Source of the DNA: Actinomycetota bacterium | GTDB lineage: Bacteria; Actinomycetota; Actinomycetes; S36-B12 | Direction of reading: 5' to 3' | NCBI GenBank assembly: GCA_016717115.1 | Contig: JADKGE010000001.1 | Span: 1 to 64,000 of the forward strand | Length of the DNA: 64,000 nt | Shown: positions 60,503 to 64,000 of the stretch, piece after piece | How positions within the stretch are numbered: the stretch's first letter is position 1 | Layout of the letters: each line of letters begins with the position of its first letter | Translations under genes and position numbers: made by a program | Notes under the pieces: generated by a model | Told to the model about the DNA's origin: nothing | The model's input: only the letters and a program-made list of their open reading frames with translations | Database searches by the model: none

Positions 60503-60645
60503 CGCCATCTCCCTGGCCGGAGGTCGAGGGGGGCCGATCTCGACCGCCCGTCACAGGATCACCCGCCGGGCGGGAATTCGCGAACGGCTGTCCACAGGCG
60601 GCACGTCGTCTCGCACCCGGCGCTGCCATTTGGGACGATCAGCCC

Positions 60646-60873
60646 GTGGCACCGCGCTTCCTCACCCTCGCCGACGTCGCCGAGACGCTCAACATCTCGG
60701 CGGCCCAGACCTATGCGTTGGTACGCAGCGGCGACCTGCCGGCGATCAAGATCGGTGGCCGCGGCCAGTGGCGGGTCGAGGCCGCCGCCCTCGAGGAGTT
60801 CATCGCCCGCATGTACGACCAGACGCGGAGCTTCGTCAGGAATCACCCCTTCGGGGCCGACGACACCGAGTGA
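60646..60873 (+). CDS. BldC/excisionase-like HTH protein
   Basis: A 75-residue DNA-binding protein from GTG 60,646: FLTLADVAETLNISAAQTYALVRSGDLPAIKIGGRGQWRVE, a MerR-type winged helix, then ALEEFIARMYDQT. It resembles small actinobacterial excisionase/BldC-type regulators. It is divergent from the SAF-domain gene by 143 bases. No effector domain; probably binds tandem DNA sites cooperatively. Target genes unknown. Confidence 0.84.
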   Translation: MAPRFLTLADVAETLNISAAQTYALVRSGDLPAIKIGGRGQWRVEAAALEEFIARMYDQTRSFVRNHPFGADDTE

Positions 60874-60895
60874 CGGCCACGGAGGGAAGCGCGCT

Positions 60896-61420
60896 TCACG
60901 CTCCGGGCGCGACCTGCCAGGCCTCCAGGGCACCGAACGGGATCGTGAGGAGTTCGCCGGTCACGTCCAGGTCGACATGGTCCGCCCCGACGAAGGCGAC
61001 CCGTCCGCAGATCCACCGGCCGTCGCACAGCAGCGCCCGCACGACCTCGCCGGCCGACCAGGCGTCGCGCAGGTAGGCGGCCATCGACGTCGATGGTGAG
61101 GCCTCCTCGTCCCGCAGCCCGGCACGGGCCCCCGTCATCACGACGACGGCGTCACAGCGCACGTGCAGGATCCGGCCATCGGACTGCATCAGGGATGCCG
61201 ATCCATCGGGCCCGAACGGCGCCAGCAGTCGTCCCTCCAGGATGGCGCCGGACCTCAGGGCGATGCGCACGCGCCCGGTCCGGTCCGTCATCCGGGTGCG
61301 CGCGGCCTCCGCCACGAACAGTTCGCGTGCGTCGGCACGCAGGTCGTCGTCGAGGTCCACCTGTACTCGGGCGGCCGCCTCGAGCCACACGTGCTCCCCG
61401 GCACCGTGATCATGTGTCAT
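60896..61420 (-). CDS. Uncharacterised actinobacterial protein
   Basis: A 174-residue protein from ATG 61,420. An N-terminal helix is rich in Glu/Ala/Arg (ARELFVAEAARTRMT). Two similar beta-rich segments follow (VRIALRSGAILEGRLLAPFG, RALLCDGRWICGRVAFVGADHVDLDV) with the alternation of small barrel domains. I do not recognise the family; an Sm-like or oligonucleotide-binding barrel is only a guess. It is convergent with the BldC-like gene. No signal peptide. Confidence 0.6.
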   Translation of the reverse strand: MTHDHGAGEHVWLEAAARVQVDLDDDLRADARELFVAEAARTRMTDRTGRVRIALRSGAILEGRLLAPFGPDGSASLMQSDGRILHVRCDAVVVMTGARAGLRDEEASPSTSMAAYLRDAWSAGEVVRALLCDGRWICGRVAFVGADHVDLDVTGELLTIPFGALEAWQVAPGA

Positions 61421-61809
61421 AGCCTCGGTGTGCCCACGCGAGGGGCCGGCCAAACCGGCGCGGGGCGGTTACCGGCCACGATGAGCCCGGGAGACCGTCC
61501 CTGTGACGACACCCCCCATCTTGGGGGTGTCGCGAACCAACTTTGGGGCTAGTGCCCTCCTGAGGATCGGCGCACCATTATGGCAATGCCCCTTTGATGC
61601 AGGTCAGACCGGAGATGGCCACCCGACCATCGCCTTGGACCCCGCGGAGACTTGGACGGCTCTCGACGAGGACCACGCAGTACAAGGTCGGCCTGCACAC
61701 GGAAGGACCCCGCCCGCAACTCTCCCTGCGCGGCGGGGCTTTCCGTTGTCTGGGGCAGTGTCGGGCACACCGCGACGTCGATGTCGCGTCGGCCCTGGTG
61801 GGACCACGG
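61421..61809. other. Intergenic region with two hairpins
   Basis: About 390 bases without a supported gene. It holds a perfect 10-bp hairpin (61,507-61,516 with 61,523-61,532, CGACACCCCC) and the terminator at 61,701-61,745. The promoter of the uncharacterised gene must lie here. A small RNA cannot be excluded. Confidence 0.45.
61701..61745 (-). terminator. Terminator of two-component operon
   Basis: Stem CCCCGCC (61,708-61,714) with GGCGGGG (61,732-61,738), extended by GGAA/TTCC, 65 bases after the histidine-kinase stop. It could act in both directions. Confidence 0.65.
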
Positions 61810-63144
61810 TCACAGGGGAAGCGTGCCGAGCACCGTCGTGCCCGAGCCCGGCACCGACTCGATCGTGAGGGTGCCCCCCGAGTCCGTGACCGTGTCATGG
61901 ACCAGTCGCAGGCCCAGGTGGCCGTTGGGACCGGGGACCTCCGGGTCGAAGCCGACCCCGTCATCGACCACCTCGAACACGAGGGCCTGGTCCTGCTGCC
62001 CGACCCGCACCAGGACCGCCGTCGCCCGAGCGTGCTTGATGACATTGCGCAACGACTCGCGCACGACCCGGAAGGCGAGGCGCGCGGTGGTCACCGACGG
62101 GGTGAGCGGCTCGTCCACCTCGTACGTCACGGTCATGCCCGCGAACGCCTCCTGGGCGAGCAGCTCGCGGATCGCCTCGGCCAGCCCTCGCGTGTCGAGG
62201 TCCGGTGGGTAGATGTCCGTCATCAGCGTGCGAAGGGAGGACACGTCACGCCGGACGATGGTGGCGGCCTCATCGAGCCGAGGACGCAGTGCCGACTCCG
62301 CGGGAGCCTGACGAGCCAGCGACGACAGCGAGTAGCCGACACCCGCGAGGTCCTGGATCACCCCGTCGTGCAGGTCCTGAGCGATGCGCCGGCGCTCGAG
62401 GTCGGACGACTCGACCGCGGTCGTGAGGAGTCGTCGGCGTTCGGCCTGCGAACGGTCGACGCGTCGGGCGAGGGACACGGCGAGGGGCAGCGTGGCGAGC
62501 GACAGGATCAGCAGGGCGCCGAGGGAGATGGCCAGCAGGCGCCATGTGAGCGCCGCGGTCTCGTCGGACAGCCGATCGGTGGGGATGTAGGTCTCGAAGA
62601 GCAGATGCGAACCGGTGGAGTCGGTGATTCCGGTGTACGTCTCCACGAGCGATCCCGCATCCCGTTCAAGGGCGTTCTCCTCCTTCTCCAGGTCGGAGAT
62701 CGTCGCCACGACGTTGTCCGTGCCGAACAGCGCGAAGTCGTGCGGAGTCATGGGGAACGTCTCCCCGATGATCGCGGATTTATCGGCCCACAGCATCCGC
62801 CCCGCGTTGAGACCGGCCTCCTCCCACAGTCGCACGTGCTCCATCGATCCGTCGCGTGACCGCAGTTCGAGCGCAAGGGTCATCGCCGAGACCGCACCCG
62901 GGTCCTGATCGTGGAAGGCCTGTGTCGCGAGGGGCACCACAATCGTGTCGGCCACGGCCTTGGCAGTTCGCTCGGCATCGCGCAAGGTCGTCCCGCGGAC
63001 GATGACGCCACTGAGGAGGATCACGCTGAGGCCCACGAGGACGAGCACCAGCAGGCTCCAGAAGAGGTACCACCGCACGGCCCGCCGAACGGCCCGGTTC
63101 TCCACACGGGATTCGTCCGGAGTTGACGTGACGGCCGGCGCCAT
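61810..63144 (-). CDS. Sensor histidine kinase (HisKA_3, NarL partner)
   Basis: A 444-residue membrane sensor. Two membrane helices (LFWSLLVLVLVGLSVILLSGV and LLAISLGALLILSLATLPLAV) enclose an extracellular sensor domain of about 160 residues. The dimerisation box ERRRIAQDLHDGVIQDL holds the phosphorylated His. The ATPase part has ESLRNVIKHARA, VDDGVGFDPEVPG and GLRLVHDTV. Signal unknown. Its start overlaps the response-regulator stop (TGATG), so the regulator is made first. Confidence 0.9.
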   Translation of the reverse strand: MAPAVTSTPDESRVENRAVRRAVRWYLFWSLLVLVLVGLSVILLSGVIVRGTTLRDAERTAKAVADTIVVPLATQAFHDQDPGAVSAMTLALELRSRDGSMEHVRLWEEAGLNAGRMLWADKSAIIGETFPMTPHDFALFGTDNVVATISDLEKEENALERDAGSLVETYTGITDSTGSHLLFETYIPTDRLSDETAALTWRLLAISLGALLILSLATLPLAVSLARRVDRSQAERRRLLTTAVESSDLERRRIAQDLHDGVIQDLAGVGYSLSSLARQAPAESALRPRLDEAATIVRRDVSSLRTLMTDIYPPDLDTRGLAEAIRELLAQEAFAGMTVTYEVDEPLTPSVTTARLAFRVVRESLRNVIKHARATAVLVRVGQQDQALVFEVVDDGVGFDPEVPGPNGHLGLRLVHDTVTDSGGTLTIESVPGSGTTVLGTLPL

Positions 63145-63836
63145 CAGGACCCCTGGCCCACCTGGATGAGTCCCATGCGCGTCCCCACGACCACGGCTTC
63201 GAGCTGGGAGTGCACGTCGAGCTTGGCGAGGACGCCCTTGATGTACCCCCGGCAGGTGTGCATGCTCACGCCCAGCTCCTTGGAGATGGTTCGCGGGTCG
63301 CGGCCCTGGCCCAGCAGTTGGAGGACCTCCATCTCGCGCGGCGTCAGCCCGACGTCGGTCTGCCCGATCGTCACGGGCCCCCGGGCCGCGAACCCGGCGA
63401 TCACGGACGGGGGAAGAATCAGGCTGCCGCGCCGGGCTCCGCGAAGCGCGTCGAGCACGTCGGTGAGGGCGCCGTCCTTCGTCAGGAATCCGCTGGCCCC
63501 GGCCGCTCCCGCTCGCGCCATCTCGCTGGGTCCGGCGTGCGCCGTCAGGATGAGCACCTTCAGGTCAGGGTGCGAGCGCATGAGATCCGCCGTCGTGCTG
63601 ATGCCGTCACGATCGGGCAGCTGCAGATCCATGATGACCACGTCGGGCTGCAGCGCCGGCACGGCCATGATCGCCTCGGCCGAGTCCTGGGCGTGCCCGA
63701 CGCAGGTGAGGTCGGGCTCGGCGTCGAGGGCACGTGAGAGCAGCTCGGCGAACGTGCGGTGGTCGTCGACCACGAGCACGCGGATGACGCCGTCGCCCGC
63801 TGCGTCGGCGTCGTCGTCGCTGTCCACACCCGTCAT
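63144..63836 (-). CDS. LuxR/NarL-family response regulator
   Basis: A 230-residue response regulator. The receiver domain has the acidic pair VVDDHRTFAELL, the phosphorylated Asp70 in VVIMDLQLPD, the Thr in LILTAHAG and the Lys in FLTKDG. The DNA-binding end is LTPREMEVLQLLGQGRDPRTISKELGVSMHT. It pairs with the downstream histidine kinase. The start at ATG 63,836 gives a 15-residue acidic leader. Target promoters unknown. Confidence 0.92.
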   Translation of the reverse strand: MTGVDSDDDADAAGDGVIRVLVVDDHRTFAELLSRALDAEPDLTCVGHAQDSAEAIMAVPALQPDVVIMDLQLPDRDGISTTADLMRSHPDLKVLILTAHAGPSEMARAGAAGASGFLTKDGALTDVLDALRGARRGSLILPPSVIAGFAARGPVTIGQTDVGLTPREMEVLQLLGQGRDPRTISKELGVSMHTCRGYIKGVLAKLDVHSQLEAVVVGTRMGLIQVGQGS

Positions 63837-64000
63837 GGTGCGTCACCCTATGCGACATCCCGCGCAAAACCGACCGGACCGGCACGTCCGTGGTCGCGAT
63901 CCCGGCGTGAGATGTCCACCGGGTCGCCTCCGCAGGTTTGGCGCGACGTCGGGCCGGGCACACAAGCACCATCGACGTTCTGTCCACCGGTTCGAACCCG

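Overview
The window is chromosomal DNA of a high-GC Actinomycetota (order not fixed from sequence alone). Evidence: strong G/C third-position bias, many GTG starts, pervasive GTGA/ATGA gene overlaps, and a gene set typical of the class (UPF0182, AdnAB, UvrD2 with HRDC, mycoredoxin CGYC, large NAD-glutamate dehydrogenase, WS/DGAT acyltransferase). The block from about 15.7 to 50.3 kb keeps much of the gene content and order of the Mycobacterium tuberculosis Rv3193c-Rv3206c neighbourhood as I remember it, interrupted by lineage-specific genes.

Layout. (1) 1-11,553: accessory DNA, read as an integrative element inserted beside the initiator tRNA-fMet gene (11,554-11,627, minus). It carries a trypco2 protein plus a trypsin/P-loop NTPase/Sel1-repeat protein, a two-gene unit with a GIY-YIG-like nuclease, a convergent OLD-type ATPase-TOPRIM nuclease, and a three-gene recombination cassette (two HTH/coiled-coil paralogues and a tyrosine recombinase). 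This looks like a defence or biological-conflict island; its left end was not located. (2) 11.7-15.7 kb: secreted protein, ArfB ribosome rescue, RelE/Phd-type toxin-antitoxin with palindromic operator, CAP-domain secreted protein, methyltransferase. (3) 15.7-25.2 kb: UPF0182 membrane protein, PDZ-Lon-type protease (frameshifted) with a small membrane partner, Nudix, DUF2342-like protein, zinc-ribbon protein, septum-formation-like secreted protein, M20 peptidase. (4) 25.2-27.5 kb: two paralogous secreted Ala-rich His-tailed proteins, the first with a candidate DtxR/IdeR box, around a VOC protein. (5) 27.5-43.7 kb: leader-binding/ThiF-like protein, ABC1 kinase, MFS transporter, uvrD2, mrx1, lipoprotein, nudC (broken), acyltransferase, RibD-like reductase (broken), adnB-adnA. 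(6) 43.7-50.3 kb: LPG-synthase-like membrane protein (two frameshifts), NIL protein, CDGSH protein, two secreted proteins, MoeB. (7) 50.4-64 kb: NAD-GDH, DUF2505, patatin and WS/DGAT pair, orphan CpaE/SAF pair, BldC-like HTH, unknown protein, NarL-type two-component system.

Working together: AdnAB and UvrD2 serve DNA break processing; Mrx1, NudC and CDGSH fit redox/NAD homeostasis; patatin and WS/DGAT fit lipid turnover. The island genes are all candidates for anti-phage or inter-element conflict.

Quality note: at least seven conserved genes or gene families are interrupted by single-base indels or single in-frame stops (19.5, 30.15, 34.6, 36.9, 43.9, 45.1, 48.6 kb), and the repeat protein at 3.8 kb ends at a stop inside a repeat. 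Three of the indels lie at a short G or C run, which is typical of draft long-read errors, but real decay cannot be excluded.
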